From positions 11,884,288 to 11,948,287 of the forward strand of contig NC_092676.1 in NCBI RefSeq assembly GCF_964355755.1: 64,000 nt of DNA, in the 5' to 3' direction. The DNA is from Antedon mediterranea (Eukaryota > Echinodermata > Crinoidea > Comatulida > Antedonidae). The position numbers were made by a program, and so were the translations under genes. The notes beneath the pieces were generated by a model. That model had not been told where the DNA came from, did not search any database, and saw nothing but the letters and a program-made list of their open reading frames with translations. Shown here one piece after another: positions 10,376 to 25,400 of the stretch; the stretch's first letter is position 1, and every line of letters starts with the position of its first letter.

Positions 10376-13300
10376 TCTCGCCGATCTATCTCTCTCTCTC
10401 TCGCTGATCTATCTCTGTCTCGCTGATCTATCTCTCTGTCTCGCTGATGTATCTCTCTCTCTCGCTGATCTATCTCTCTCTCTTGCTGATCTATCTCTCC
10501 CTCGCTGATCTATCTCTCTCTCGCTGATCTATCTCTCTCTCGCTGATCTATCTCTCTCTCGCTGATCTATCTCTCTCTTGCTGATCTATCTCTCTCTCGC
10601 TGATCTATCTCTCTCTCGCTGATCTATCTCTCTCTCGCTGATCTATCTCTCTCTCGCTGATCTATCTGTCTCTCGCTGATCTATCTCTCTCTCGCTGATG
10701 TATCTCTCTCTCTCGCTGATCTATCTCTCTCTCGCTGATGTATCTCTATCTCTCGCTGATGTATCTCTATCTCGCTGATCTATCTCCCTCTCGCTGATCT
10801 ATCTCTCTCTCGCTGATCTATCTCTCTCTCGCTGATCTATCTCTCTCTCGCTGATGTATGTATCTCTCTGTCGCTGACCTATCTCTCTCTCGCTGATCTA
10901 TCTCTCTGTCTCGGTGATGTATCTCTCTCTCTCGCTGATCTATCTCTCTCTCCCCGATCTATCTCTCTCTCTCGCTGATCTATCTCTCTCTCTCTAGCTG
11001 ATCTGACTCTCTCGCTGATGTATCTCTCTCTCTCGCTGATGTATCTCTCTCTCGCTGATGTATCTCTCTCTCTCTCGCTGATCTATCTCTCTCTCGCTGA
11101 TCTATCTCTCTCTCTCTCGCTGATCTATCTCTCTCTCGCTGATCTATCTCTCTCTCGCTGATCTATCTCTCTCTCGCTGATCTATCTCTCTCTCTCTCGC
11201 TGATCTATCTCTCTCTCTCTCGCTGATATATCTCTCTCTCTCTCGCTGATGTATCTCTCTCTCTCGCTGATGTATCTCTCTCTCGCTGATGTACCTCTCT
11301 CTCGCTGATCTATCTCTCTCTCGCTGATCGAACTCTCTCTCGCTGATCTATCTCTCTCTCGCTGATCCATCTCTCTCTCGCTGATCTATCTCTCTCTCTC
11401 GCTGATCTATCTCTGTCTCGCTGATCTATCTCTCTGTCTCGTTGATGTGTGTCTCTCTCTCTCGCTGATCTATCTCTCTGTCTCGCTGATGTATCTATCT
11501 CTCTCTCGCTGATCTATCTCTTTCTCGCTGATCTATCTCTCTCTCTCTCTCTCGCTGATATATCTCTGTCTCTCGCTGATCTATCTCTGTCTCTCAGTGA
11601 TCTATCTCTCTCTCTCTCTCTCTCGCTGATCTATCTCTCTCTCGCTGATCTATCTCTCTCTCTGTCTCGCTGATCTATCTCTCTCTGTCTAGCTGATCTA
11701 TCTCTCTCTCGGTGATCTATCTCTCTCTCTCGCTGATCTATCTCTCTCTCTCGCTGATCTATCTCTCTCTCGCTGATGTATGTATCTCTCTCTCGCTGAT
11801 CTATCTCTCTGTCTCGCTGATGTATCTCTCTCTCTCGCTGATCTATCTCTCTCTCTTGCTGATCTATCTCTCTCTCGCTGATCTATCTCTCTCTCGCTGA
11901 TCTATCTCTCTCTCGCTGATCTATCTCTCTCTCGCTGATCTATCTCTCTCTTGCTGATCTATCTCTCTCTCGCTGATCTATCTCTCTCTCGCTGATTTAT
12001 CTCTCTCTCGCTGATCTATCTCTCTCTCTCTCTCGCTGATCTGTCTCTGTCTCGCTGATCTATCTCTCTGTCCCGCTGAGGTATCTCTCTCTCTCGCTGA
12101 TCTATCTCTCTGTCTCGCTGATGTATCTCTCTCTCGCTGATCTATCTCTCTCTCTCGCTGATGTACCTATCTCTCTCTCGCTGATCTATCTCTCTCTCTC
12201 GCTGATCTATCTCTCTCTCTCGCTGATCTGTCTCTCTCTCGCTGATCTATCTCTCTCTCTCGCTGATCTATCTCTCTCTCGCTGATCTATCTCTCTCTCT
12301 CGCTGATCTATCCCCCTCTCGCTGATCTACCTCTCTCTCTCGCTGATCTATCTCTCTCTCTCTCGCTGATCTATCTCTCTCTCTCTCGCTGATCTATCTC
12401 TCTCTCGCTGATCTATCTCTCTCTCGCATATCTATCTCTCTCTCGCTGATCTATCTCTCTCTCTCGCTGATCTATCTCTCTATCGCTGATCTATCTCTCT
12501 CTCGCTGATCTATCTCTCTCTCGCTGGTGTATCTCTCTCTCCTCGATGTATCTCTCTCTCGCTGATCTATCTCTCTCTCTCGCTGATCTATCTCTCTCTC
12601 GCTGATCTATCTCTCTCTCGCTGATCTATCTCTCTCTCGCTGATCTATCTCTCTCTCGCTGATCTATCTCTCTCTCGATGATCTATCTCTCTCTCGCTGA
12701 TCTATCTCTCTCTCGCTGATCTATCTCTCTCTCTCGCTGATCTATCTCTCTCTCGCTGATCTATCTCTCTCTCTCTCGCTGATCTATCTCTCTCTCGCTG
12801 ATGTATCTCTCTCTTGCTGATGTATCTCTCTCTCGCTGAACTATCTTCCTCTTGCTGATCTATCTCTCTCTCTCTCGGTGATCTATCTCTCTCTCTCGCT
12901 GATCTATCTCTCTCTCGCTGATCTATCTCTCTCTCGCTGATCTATCTCTCTCTCGCTGATCTATCTCTCTCTCGCTGATCTATCTCTCTCTCGCTGATCT
13001 ATCTCTCTCTCGCTGATCTATCTTTCTCTCGCTGATCTATCTCTCTCTCGCTGATCTATCTCTCTCTCTCTCGCTGATCTATCTCTCTCTCGCTGATGTA
13101 TCTCTCTCTCTCGCTGATGTATCTCTCTCTCTCGCTGATGTATCTCTCTCTCGTTGATGTATCTATCTCTCGCTGATGAATCTCTCTCTCGCTGATCTAT
13201 CTCTCTCTCGCTGATCTATCTCTGTCTCGCTGATCTATCTCTCTCTCTCGCTGATGTATCTATCTCTGTCTCGCTGATCTATCTCTTTCTCGCTGATCTA

Positions 13301-16300
13301 TCTCTCTCTCTCTCGCTGATGTATCTCTGTCTCTCGCTGATCTATCTCTCTCTCGCTGATCTATCTCTCTTTCGCCGATCTATCTCTCTCTCTCTCTCGC
13401 TGATCTATCTCGGTCTCGCTGATCTATCTCTCTGTCTCGCTGATGTATCTCTCTCTCTCGCTGATCTATCTCTCTCTCTTGCTGATCTATCTCTCCCTCG
13501 CTGATCTATCTCTCTCTCGCTGATCTATCTCTCTCTCGCTGATCTATCTCTCTCTCGCTGATCTATCTCTCTCTTGCTGATCTATCTCTCTCTCGCTGAT
13601 CTATCTCTCTCTCGCTGATCTATCTCTCTCTCGCTGATCTATCTCTCTCTCGCTGATCTATCTGTCTCTCGCTGATCTATCTCTCTCTCGCTGATGTATC
13701 TCTCTCTCTCGCTGATCTATCTCTCTCTCGCTGATGTATCTCTATCTCTCGCTGATGTATCTCTATCTTGCTGATCTATCTCCCTCTCGCTGATCTATCT
13801 CTCTCTCGCTGATGTATGTATCTCTCTGTCGCTGACCTATCTCTCTCTCGCTGATCTATCTCTCTGTCTCGGTGATGTATCTCTCTCTCTCGCTGATCTA
13901 TCTCTCTCTCCCCGATCTATCTCTCTCTCTCGCTGATCTATCTCTCTCTCTCTAGCTGATCTATCTCTCTCTCGCTGATGTAACTCTCTCTCTCGCTGAT
14001 GTATCTCTCTCTCGCTGATGTATCTCTCTCTCTCTCGCTGATCTATCTCTCTCTCGCTGATCTATCTCTCTCTCTCGCTGATCTATCTCTCTCTCGCTGA
14101 TCTATCTCTCTCTCGCTGATCTATCTCTCTCTCTCTCGCTGATCTATCTCTCTCTCTCGCTGATCTATCTCTGTCTCGCTGATCTATCTCTCTGTCTCGT
14201 TGATGTATCTCTCTCTCTCTCGCTGATCTATCTCTCTGTCTCGCTGATGTATCTATCACTCTCTCGCTGATCTATCTCTTTCTCGCTGATCTATCTCTCT
14301 CTCTCTCTCTCACTGATATATCTCTGTCTCTCGCTGATCTATCTCTGTCTCTCAGTGATCTATCTCTCTCTCTTTCTCGCTGATCTATCTCTCTCTCGCT
14401 GATCTATCTCTCTCTCTGTCTCGCTGATCTATCTCTCTCTGTCTAGCTGATCTATCTCTCTTTCGGTGATCTATCTCTCTCTCTCGCTGATCTATCTCTC
14501 TCTCTCGCTGATCTATCTCTCTCTCGCTGATCTATCTCTCTCTCGCTGATGTATCTCTCTCTCTCGCTGATCTATCTCCCTCTCGTTGATCTATCTCCCT
14601 CTCGCTGATCTATTTCTCGCTCGCTGATCTATCTCTCGCTCGCTGATCTATCTCTCTCTCGCTGATCTATCTCTCTCTCGCTGATCTATCTCTCTCTCGC
14701 TGATCTATCTCTCTCTCGCTTATCTATCTCTCTCTCGCTGATCTATCTCTCTCTCGCTGATCTATCTCTCTCTCTCTCGCTGATCTATCTCTCTCTCGCT
14801 GATGTATCTCTCTCTCGCTGATGTATCTCTCTCTCGCTGATGTATCTCTCTCTCGCTGATGTATCTCTCTCTCGCTGAACTATCCCCTTCTCGCATATCT
14901 ATCTCTCTCTCTCGATGATCTATCTCTCTCTCTCGCTGATCTATCTCTCTCTCTCGCTGATCTATCTCTCTCTCTCGCTGATCTATCTCTCTCTCTCTCG
15001 CTGATCTATCTCTCTCTCGCTGATCTATCTCTCTCTCGCTGATCTATCTCTCTCTCGCTGATCTATCTCTCTCTCTCGCTGATCTATCTCTCTCTCTCTC
15101 GCTGATATATCTCTCTCTTGCTGATGTATCTCTCTCTCTCGCTGATGTATCTCTCTCTCGCTGATGTATCTCTCTCTCGCTGATCTATCTCTCTCTCGCT
15201 GATCTAACTCTTTCTCGCTGATCCATCTCTCTCTCGCTGATCTATCTCTCTCTCTTGCTGATCTATCTCTGTCTCGCTGATCTATCTCTCTGTCTCGTTT
15301 ATGTATCTCTCTCTCTCGCTGATCTATCTCTCTGTCTCGCTGATGTATCTATCTCTCTCTCGCTGATCTATCTCTTTCTCGCTGATCTATCTCTCTCTCT
15401 CTCTCGCTGATATATCTCTGTCTCTCGCTGATCTATCTCTGTCTCTCAGTGATATATCTCTCTCTCTCTCTCGCTGATCTATCTCTCTCTCGCTGATCTA
15501 TCTCTCTCTCTGTCTCGCTGATCTATCTCTCTCTGTCTAGCTGATCTATCTCTCTCTCGGTGATCTATCTCTCTCTCTCGCTGATCTATCTCTCTCTGTC
15601 GCTGATCTATCTCTCTCTCTCTCGCTGATGTATCTCTCTCTCACTGATCTATCTCTCTCTCGCTGATCTATCTCTCTCCCGCTGATCTATCCCCCTCTCG
15701 CTGATCTATCTCTCTCTCTCTCGCTGATCTATCTCTCTCTCTCGCTGATCTATTTCTCTCTCTCGCTGATCTATCTCTCTCTCGCTGATCTATCTCTCTC
15801 TCGCTGTTCTATCTCCCTCTCGCTGATCTATCTCTCTCTCGCTGATGTATCTCTCTTTCGCTGATGTATCTCTCTCTCTCGCTGATCTACCTCCCTCTCG
15901 TTGATCTATCTCCCTCTCGCTGATCTATCTCCCTCTCGCTGATCTATTTCTCGCTCGCTGATCTATCTCTCGCTCGCTGATCTATCTCTCTCTCGCTGAT
16001 CTATCTCTCTCTCGCTGATCTATCTCTCTCTCGCTGATCTATCTCTCTCTCGCTGATCTATCTCTCTCTCGCTGATCTATCTCTCTCTCGCTGATCTATC
16101 TCTCTCTCTCTCGCTGATCTATCTCTTTCTCGCTGATGTATCTCTCTCTCGCTGATGTATCTCTCTCTCGCTGATGTATCTCTCTCTCGCTGATGTATCT
16201 CTCTCTCGCTGAACTATCCCCCTCTCGCTGATCTATCTCTCTCTCTCGATGATCTATCTCTCTCTCTCGCTGATCTATCTCTCTCTCGCTGATCTATCTC

Positions 16301-19300
16301 TCTCTGTCGCTGATCTATCTCTCTCTCTCCCGCTGATGTATCTCTCTCTCGCTGATCTATCTCTCTCTCGCTGATCTATCTCTCTCTCTCGCTGATGTAT
16401 CTCTCTCTCGCTGATCTATCTCTCTCTCGCTGATCTATCTCTCTCTCGCTTATCTATCTCTCTCTCGCTGATCTTTCTCTCTCTCGCTGATCTATCTCTC
16501 TCTCTCGCTGATCTATCTCTCTCTCTCGCTGATCTATCTCTCTCTCGCTGATCTATCTCTCTCTCGCTGATCTATCTCCCTCTCGCTGATCTATCTCTCT
16601 CTCGCTGATGTATCTCTCTCTCGCTGATGTATCTCTCTCTCGCTGATCTATCTCCCTCTCGCTGATCTATCTCTCTCTCGCTGATGTATCTCTCTCTCGC
16701 TGATGTATCTCTCTCTCGCTGAACTATCCCCCTCTCGCCGATCTATCTCTCTCTCTCTCTCTCTCTCGATGATCTATCTCTATCTCGCTGATCTATCCCT
16801 CTCTCGCTGATCTATCTCTCTCTCGCTGATCTATCTCTCTCTCGCTGATCTATCTCTCTCTCTCGCTGATCTATCTCTCTCGCTGATCTATCTCTCTCTC
16901 GCTGATCTATCTTTCTCTCGCTGATCTATCTCTCTCTCGCTTATCTATCTCTCTCTCTCTCGCTGATCTATCTCTCTCTCGCTGATGTATCTCTCTCTCT
17001 CGCTGATGTATCTCTCTCTCGCTGATGTATCTCTCTCTCGCTGAACAATCCCCCTCTCGCCGATCTATCTCTCTCTCTCTTTCTCGATGATCTATCTCTA
17101 TCTCGCTGATCTATCTCTCTCTCGCTGATCTATCTCTCTCTTGCTGTTCTATCTCTCTCTCGCTGATCTATCTCTCTCTCTCGCTGATCTATCTCTCTCT
17201 CGCTGATCTATCTCTCTCTCGCTGATCTATCTTTCTCTCGCTGATCTATCTCTCTCTCGCTTATCTATCTCTCTCTCTCTCGCTGATCTATCTCTCTCTC
17301 GCTGATGTATCTCTCTCTCTCGCTGATGTATCTCTCTCTCGCTGATGTATCTCTCTCTCGCTGATGAATCTCTCTCTTGCTGATCTATCTCTCTCTCGCT
17401 GATCTATCTCTGTCTCGCTGATCTATCTCTCTGTCTCGCTGATGTATCTCTCTTTCTCGCTGATCTATCTCTCTGTCTCGCTGATGTATCTCTCTCTCTC
17501 GCTGATCTATCTCTCTCTCTCGCTGATGTATCTATCTCTGTCTCGCTGATCTATCTCTTTCTCGCTGATCTATCTCTCTCTCTCGCGCTGATGTATCTCT
17601 GTCTCTCGCTGATCTATCTCTGTCTCTCGCTGATCTATCTCACTCTCGCCGATCTATCTCTCTCTCTCTCGCTGATCTATCTCTGTCTCGCTGATCTATC
17701 TCTCTGTCTCGCTGATGTATCTCTCTCTCTCTCGCTTATCTATCTCTCTCTCGCTGACGTATCTCTATCTCTCGCTGATGTATCTCTATCTCGATGATCT
17801 ATCTCCCTCTCGCTGATCTAACTCTCTCTCACTGATCTATCTCTCTCTCTCGCTGATCTATTTCTCTCTCTCTCTCGCTGATCTATCGCTCTCTCGCTGA
17901 TGTATCTCTCTCTCGCTGACCTATCTCTCTCTCGCTGATCTATCTCTCTGTCTCGCTGATGTATCTCTCTCTCTCTCTCTCGCTGATCTATCTCTCTCTC
18001 CCCGATCTATCTCTCTCTCTCGCTGATCTATCTCTCTCTCTCTAGCTGATCTATCTCTCTCTCTCGCATATGTATCTCTCTCTCTCTCGCTGATGTATGT
18101 CTCTCTCGCTGATGTATCTCTCTCTCTCTCTCTCTCGCTGATCTATCTCTCTCTCGCTGATCTATCTCTCTCTCGCTGATCTATCTCTCTCTCTCGCTGA
18201 TCTATCTCTCTCTCGCTGATCTATCTCTCTCTGTCGCTGATCTATCTCTCTCTCTCCCGCTGATGTATCTCTCTCTCGCTGATCTATCTCTCTCTCGCTG
18301 ATCTATCTCTCTCTCTCGCTGATGTATCTCTCTCTCGCTGATCTATCTCTCTCTCGCTGATCTATCTCTCTCTCGCTGATCTATCTCTCTCTCGCTGATC
18401 TATCTCTCTCTCTCGCTGATCTATCTCTCTCTCTCTCGCTGATCTATCTCTCTCTCGCTGATCTATCTCTCTCTCGCTGATCTATCTCTCTCTCGCTGAT
18501 CTATCTCCCTCTCGCTGATCTATGTCTCTCTCGCTGATGTATCTCTCTCTCGCTGATGTATCTCTCTCTCTCGCTGATCTATCTCCCTCTCGCTGATCTT
18601 TCTCCCTCTCGCTGATCTATCTCCCTCTCGCTGATCTATCTCTCTCTCACTGATGTATCTCTCTCTCGCTGATGTATATCTCTCTCGCTGAACTATCCCC
18701 CTCTCGCCGATCTATCTCTCTCTCTCTCTCTCTCGATGATCTATCTCTATCTCGCTGATCTATCTCTCTCTCGCTGATCTATCTCTCTCTCGCTGATCTA
18801 TCTCTCTCTCGCTGATCTATCTCTCTCTCTCGCTGATCTATCTCTCTCTCGCTGATCTATCTCTCTCTCGCTGATCTATCTTTCTCTCGCTGATCTATCT
18901 CTCTCTCGCTTATCTATCTCTCTCTCTCTCGCTGATCTATCTCTCTCTCGCTGATGTATCTCTCTCTCTCGCTGATGTATCTCTCTCTCGCTGATGTATC
19001 TCTCTCTCGCTGATGAATCTCTCTCTCGCTGATCTATCTCTCTCTCGCTGATCTATCTCTGTCTCGCTGATCTATCTCTCTGTCTCGCTGATGTATCTCT
19101 TTTTCTCGCTGATCTATCTCTCTGTCTCGCTGATGTATCTCTCTCTCTCGCTGATCTATCTCTCTCTCTCGCTGATGTATCTATCTCTGTCTCGCTGATC
19201 TATCTCTTTCTTGCTGATCTATCTCTTTCTCTCTCGCGCGCGCTGATGTATCTCTGTCTCTCGCTGATCTATCTCTGTCTCTCGCTGATCTATCTCACTC

Positions 19301-22300
19301 TCGCCGATCTATCTCTCTCTCTCGCTGATCTATCTCTGTCTCGCTGAACTATCTCTCTGTCTCGCTGATGTATCTCTCTCTCTCTTGCTTATCTATCTCT
19401 CTCTCGCTGACGTATCTCTATCTCTCGCTGATGTATCTCTATCTCGATGATCTATCTCCCTCTCGCTGATCTATCTCTCTCTCACTGATCTATCTCTCTC
19501 TCGCTGATCTATCTCTCTCTCTCGCTGATCTATCGCTCTCTCGCTGATGTATTTCTCTCTCGCTGACCTATCTCTCTCTCGCTGATCTATCTCTCTGTCT
19601 CGCTGATGTATCTCTCTCTCTCTCGCTGATCTATCTCTCTCTCCTCGATCTATCTCTCTCTCTCGCTGATCTATCTCTCTCTCTCTAGCTGATCTATCTC
19701 TCTCTCTCGCTGATGTATCTCTCTATCTCTCGCTGATGTATGTCTCTCTCGCTGATGTATCTCTCTCTCTCTCTCTCGCTGATCTATCTCTCTCTCGCTG
19801 ATCTATCTCTCTCTCGCTGATCTATCTCTCTCTCGCTGATCTATCTCTCTCTCTCGCTGATCTATCTCTCTCTCTCTCTCGCTGATATATCTCTCTCTCT
19901 CGCTGATGTATCTCTCTCTCGCTGATCTATCTCTCTCTCTCGCTGATCTATCTCTCTCTCGCTGATCTATATCTCTCTCGCTGATCTATCTCTCTCTCGC
20001 TGATCTATCTCTCTCTCGCTGATCTTTCTCTGTCTCGCTGATCTATCTCTCTGTCTCGCTGATCTATCTCTCTGTCTCGCTGATGTATCTATCTCTGTCT
20101 CGCTGATCTATCTCTTTCTCGTTGATCTATCTCTCTCTCTCTCGCTGATATATCTCTGTCTCTCGCTGATCTATCTCTGTCTCTCGCTGATCTATCTCTC
20201 TCTCTCTCTCGCTGATCTATCTCTCTCTCGCTGATCTATATCTCTCTCTGTCTCGCTGATCTATCTCTCTCTGTCTAGCTGATCTATCTCTCTCTCGGTG
20301 ATCTATCTCTCTCTCGCTGATCTATCTCTCTCTGTCGCCGATCTATCTCTCTCTCTCTCTCTCGCCGATGTATCTCTCTCTCGCTGATATATATCTCTCT
20401 CTCGCTGATGTATCTCTCTCTCTCGCTGATGTATCTCTCTCTCGCTGATGTATCTCTCTCTCGCTGATCTATCTCTCTCTCGCTGATCTAACTCTCTCTC
20501 GCTGATCTATCTCTCTCTCGTTGATCCATCTCTCTCTCGCTGATCTATCTCTCTCTCTCGCTGATCTATCTCTGTCTCGCTGATCTATCTCTCTGTCTCG
20601 TTGATGTATCTCTCTCTCTCGCTGATCTATCTCTCTGTCTCGCTGATGTATCTATCTCTCTCTCGCTGATCTATCTCTTTCTCGCTGATCTATCTCTCTC
20701 TCTCTCTCGCTGATATATCTCTGTCTCTCGCTGATCTATCTCTGTCTCTCAGTGATCTATCTCTCTCTCTCTCTCGCTGATCTATCTCTCTCTCGCTGAT
20801 CTATCTCTCTCTCTGTCTCGCTGATCTATCTCTCTCTGTCTAGCTGATCTATCTCTCTCTCGGTGATCTATCTCTCTCTCTCGCTGATCTATCTCTCTCT
20901 GTCGCTGATCTATCTCTCTCTCTCTCGCTGATGTATCTCTCTCTCGCTGATCTATCTCTCTCTCGCTGATCTATCTCTCTCCTGCTGATCTATCCCCCTC
21001 TCGCTGATCTATCTCTCTCTCTCGCTGATCTATCTCTCTCTCTCGCTGATCTATCTCTCTATCTCGCTGATCTATCTCTCTCTCGCTGATCTATCTCTCT
21101 CTCGCTGATCTATCTCCCTCTCGCTGATCTATCTCTCTCTCGTTGATCTATCTCTCTCTCGCTGATGTATCTCTCTCTCTCGCTGATCTATCTCCCTCTC
21201 GCTGATCTATCTCCCTCTCGCTGATCTATCTCCCTCTCGCTGATCTATTTCTCGCTCGCTGATCTATCTCTCGCTCGCTGATCTATCTCTCTCTCGCTGA
21301 TCTATCTCTCTCTCGCTGATCTATCTCTCTCTCGCTGATCTATCTCTCTCTCGCTGATATATCTCTCTCTCGCTGATCTATCTCTCTCTCTCGCTGATCT
21401 ATCTCTCTCTCTCTCTCGCTGATCTATCTCTCTCTCGCTGATGTATCTCTCTCTCGCTGATGTATCTCTCTCTCGCTGAACTATCCCCCTCTCGTTGATC
21501 TATCTCTCTCTCTCGATGATCTATCTCTCTCTCTCTCGCTGATTTATCTCTCTCTCGCTGATCTATCTCTCTCTGTCGCTGATCTATCTCTCTCTCTCTA
21601 CCGCTGATGTATCTCTCTCTCGCTGATCTATCTCTCTCTCTCGCTGATGTATCTCTCTCTCGCTGATCTATCTCTCTCTCGCTGATTTATCTCTCTCTCG
21701 CTGATCTATCTCTCTCTCGCTGATCTATCTCTCTCTCTCGCTGATTTATCTCTCTCTCTCGCTGATCTATCTCTCTCTCGCTGATCTATCTCTCTCTCGC
21801 TGATCTATCTCCCTCTCGCTGATCTATCTCTCTCTCGCTGATGTATCTCTCTCTCGCTGATGTATCTCTCTCTCTCGCTGATCTATCTCCCTCTCGCTGA
21901 TCTATCTCCCTCTCGCTGATCTATCTCCCTCTCGCTGATCTATCTCTCTCTCGCTGATGTATCTCTCTCTCGCTGATGTATCTCTCTCTCGCTGAACTAT
22001 CCCCCTCTCGCCGATCTATCTCTCTCTCTCTCTCTCTCTCTCGATGATCTATCTCTATCTCGCTGATCTATCTCTCTCTCGCTGATCTATCTCTCTCTCG
22101 CTGATCTATCTCTCTCTCGCTGATCTATCTCTCTCTCTCGCTGATCTATCTCTCTCTCGCTGATCTATCTCTCTCTCGCTGATCTATCTTTCTCTCGCTG
22201 ATCTATCTCTCTCTCGCTTATCTATCTCTCTCTCTCTCTCGCTGATCTATCTCTCTCTCGCTGATGTATCTCTCTCTCTCTCGCTGATGTATCTCTCTCT

Positions 22301-22325
22301 CGCTGAACAATCCCCCTCTCGCCGA

Positions 22326-22363
<38 letters not shown>

Positions 22364-22433
22364 ATCTATCTCTATCTCGCTGATCTATCTCTCTCTCGCT
22401 GATCTATCTCTCTCTCGCTGATCTATCTCTCTC
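10376..22433 (+). repeat. 12-kb higher-order block, copy 1
   Basis: The ordered series of rare variants from about 10,376 recurs in the same order from about 22,434. Examples are the odd unit TTGATGTGTG near 11,445, which matches TTGATGTGTC near 23,495 (offset 12,050), and GCTGAGGTATC near 12,075, which recurs near 24,126. The offset drifts from about 11,930 to 12,460 because of internal gains and losses of 100-550 bp. Block ends are estimated by eye. Confidence 0.8.
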
Positions 22434-25400
22434 TCGCCGATCTATCTCTCTCTCTCTCGCTGATCTATCTCTGTCTCGCTGATCTATCTCTCTGTCTCGC
22501 TGATGTATCTCTCTCTCTCGCTGATCTATCTCTCTCTCTTGCTGATCTATCTCTCCCTCGCTGATCTATCTCTCTCTCGCTGATCTATCTCTCTCTCGCT
22601 GATCTATCTCTCTCTCGCTGATCTATCTCTCTCTTGCTGATCTATCTCTCTCTCGCTGATCTATCTCTCTCTCGCTGATCTATCTCTCTCTCGCTGATCT
22701 ATCTCTCTCTCGCTGATCTATCTGTCTCTCGCTGATCTATCTCTCTCTCGCTGATGTATCTCTCTCTCTCGCTGATCTATCTCTCTCTCGCTGATGTATC
22801 TCTATCTCTCGCTGATGTATCTCTATCTCGCTGATCTATCTCCCTCTCGCTGATCTATCTCTCTCTCGCTGATCTATCTCTCTCTCGCTGATCTATCTCT
22901 CTCTCGCTGATGTATGTATCTCTCTGTCGCTGACCTATCTCTCTCTCGCTGATCTATCTCTCTGTCTCGGTGATGTATCTCTCTCTCTCGCTGATCTGTC
23001 TCTCTCTCCCCGATCTATCTCTCTCTCTCGCTGATCTATCTCTCTCTCTCTAGCTGATCTATCTCTCTCTCGCTGATGTATCTCTCTCTCTCGCTGATGT
23101 ATCTCTCTCTCGCTGATGTATCTCTCTCTCTCTCGCTGATCTATCTCTCTCTCGCTGATCTATCTCTCTCTCGCTGATCTATCTCTCTCTCGCTGATCTA
23201 TCTCTCTCTCGCTGATCTATCTCTCTCTCGCTGATCTATCTCTCTCTCTCTCGCTGATCTATCTCTCTCTCTCTCGCTGATATATCTCTCTCTCTCGCTG
23301 ATGTATCTCTCTCTCTCGCTGATGTATCTCTCTCTCGCTGATGTACCTCTCTCTCGCTGATCTATCTCTCTCTCGCTGATCGAACTCTCTCTCGCTGATC
23401 TATCTCTCTCTCGCTGATCCATCTCTCTCTCGCTGATCTATCTCTCTCTCTCGCTGATCTATCTCTGTCTCGCTGATCTATCTCTCTGTCTCGTTGATGT
23501 GTCTCTCTCTCTCGCTGATCTATCTCTCTGTCTCGCTGATGTATCTATCTCTCTCTCGCTGATCTATCTCTTTCTCGCTGATCTATCTCTCTCTCTCTCT
23601 CTCGCTGATATATCTCTGTCTCTCGCTGATCTATCTCTGTCTCTCAGTGATCTATCTCTCTCTCTCTCTCTCTCGCTGATCTATCTCTCTCTCGCTGATC
23701 TATCTCTCTCTCTGTCTCGCTGATCTATCTCTCTCTGTCTAGCTGATCTATCTCTCTCTCGGTGATCTATCTCTCTCTCTCGCTGATCTATCTCTCTCTC
23801 TCGCTGATCTATCTCTCTCTCGCTGATGTATGTATCTCTCTCTCGCTGATCTATCTCTCTGTCTCGCTGATGTATCTCTCTCTCTCGCTGATCTATCTCT
23901 CTCTCTTGCTGATCTATCTCTCTCTCGCTGATCTATCTCTCTCTCGCTGATCTATCTCTCTCTCGCTGATCTATCTCTCTCTCGCTGATCTATCTCTCTC
24001 TTGCTGATCTATCTCTCTCTCGCTGATCTATCTCTCTCTCGCTGATTTATCTCTCTCTCGCTGATCTATCTCTCTCTCTCTCTCGCTGATCTGTCTCTGT
24101 CTCGCTGATCTATCTCTCTGTCCCGCTGAGGTATCTCTCTCTCTCGCTGATCTATCTCTCTGTCTCGCTGATGTATCTCTCTCTCGCTGATCTATCTCTC
24201 TCTCTCGCTGATGTACCTATCTCTCTCTCGCTGATCTATCTCTCTCTCTCGCTGATCTATCTCTCTCTCTCGCTGATCTGTCTCTCTCTCGCTGATCTAT
24301 CTCTCTCTCTCGCTGATCTATCTCTCTCTCGCTGATCTATCTCTCTCTCTCGCTGATCTATCCCCCTCTCGCTGATCTACCTCTCTCTCTCGCTGATCTA
24401 TCTCTCTCTCTCTCGCTGATCTATCTCTCTCTCTCTCGCTGATCTATCTCTCTCTCGCTGATCTATCTCTCTCTCGCATATCTATCTCTCTCTCGCTGAT
24501 CTATCTCTCTCTCTCGCTGATCTATCTCTCTATCGCTGATCTATCTCTCTCTCGCTGATCTATCTCTCTCTCGCTGGTGTATCTCTCTCTCCTCGATGTA
24601 TCTCTCTCTCGCTGATCTATCTCTCTCTCTCGCTGATCTATCTCTCTCTCGCTGATCTATCTCTCTCTCGCTGATCTATCTCTCTCTCGCTGATCTATCT
24701 CTCTCTCGCTGATCTATCTCTCTCTCGATGATCTATCTCTCTCTCGCTGATCTATCTCTCTCTCGCTGATCTATCTCTCTCTCTCGCTGATCTATCTCTC
24801 TCTCGCTGATCTATCTCTCTCTCTCTCGCTGATCTATCTCTCTCTCGCTGATGTATCTCTCTCTCGCTGATGTATCTCTCTCTCGCTGAACTATCCTCCT
24901 CTTGCTGATCTATCTCTCTCTCTCTCGGTGATCTATCTCTCTCTCTCGCTGATCTATCTCTCTCTCGCTGATCTATCTCTCTCTCGCTGATCTATCTCTC
25001 TCTCGCTGATCTATCTCTCTCTCGCTGATCTATCTCTCTCTCGCTGATCTATCTTTCTCTCGCTGATCTATCTCTCTCTCGCTGATCTATCTCTCTCTCT
25101 CTCGCTGATCTATCTCTCTCTCGCTGATCTATCTCTCTCTCTCGCTGATGTATCTCTCTCTCTCGCTGATGTATCTCTCTCTCGTTTATGTATCTCTCTC
25201 TCGCTGATGAATCTCTCTCTCGCTGATCTATCTCTCTCTCGCTGATCTATCTCTGTCTCGCTGATCTATCTCTCTCTCTCGTTGATGTATCTATCTCTGT
25301 CTCGCTGATCTATCTCTTTCTCGCTGATCTATCTCTCTCTCTCTCGCTGATGTATCTCTGTCTCTCGCTGATCTATCTCTCTCTCGCTGATCTATCTCTC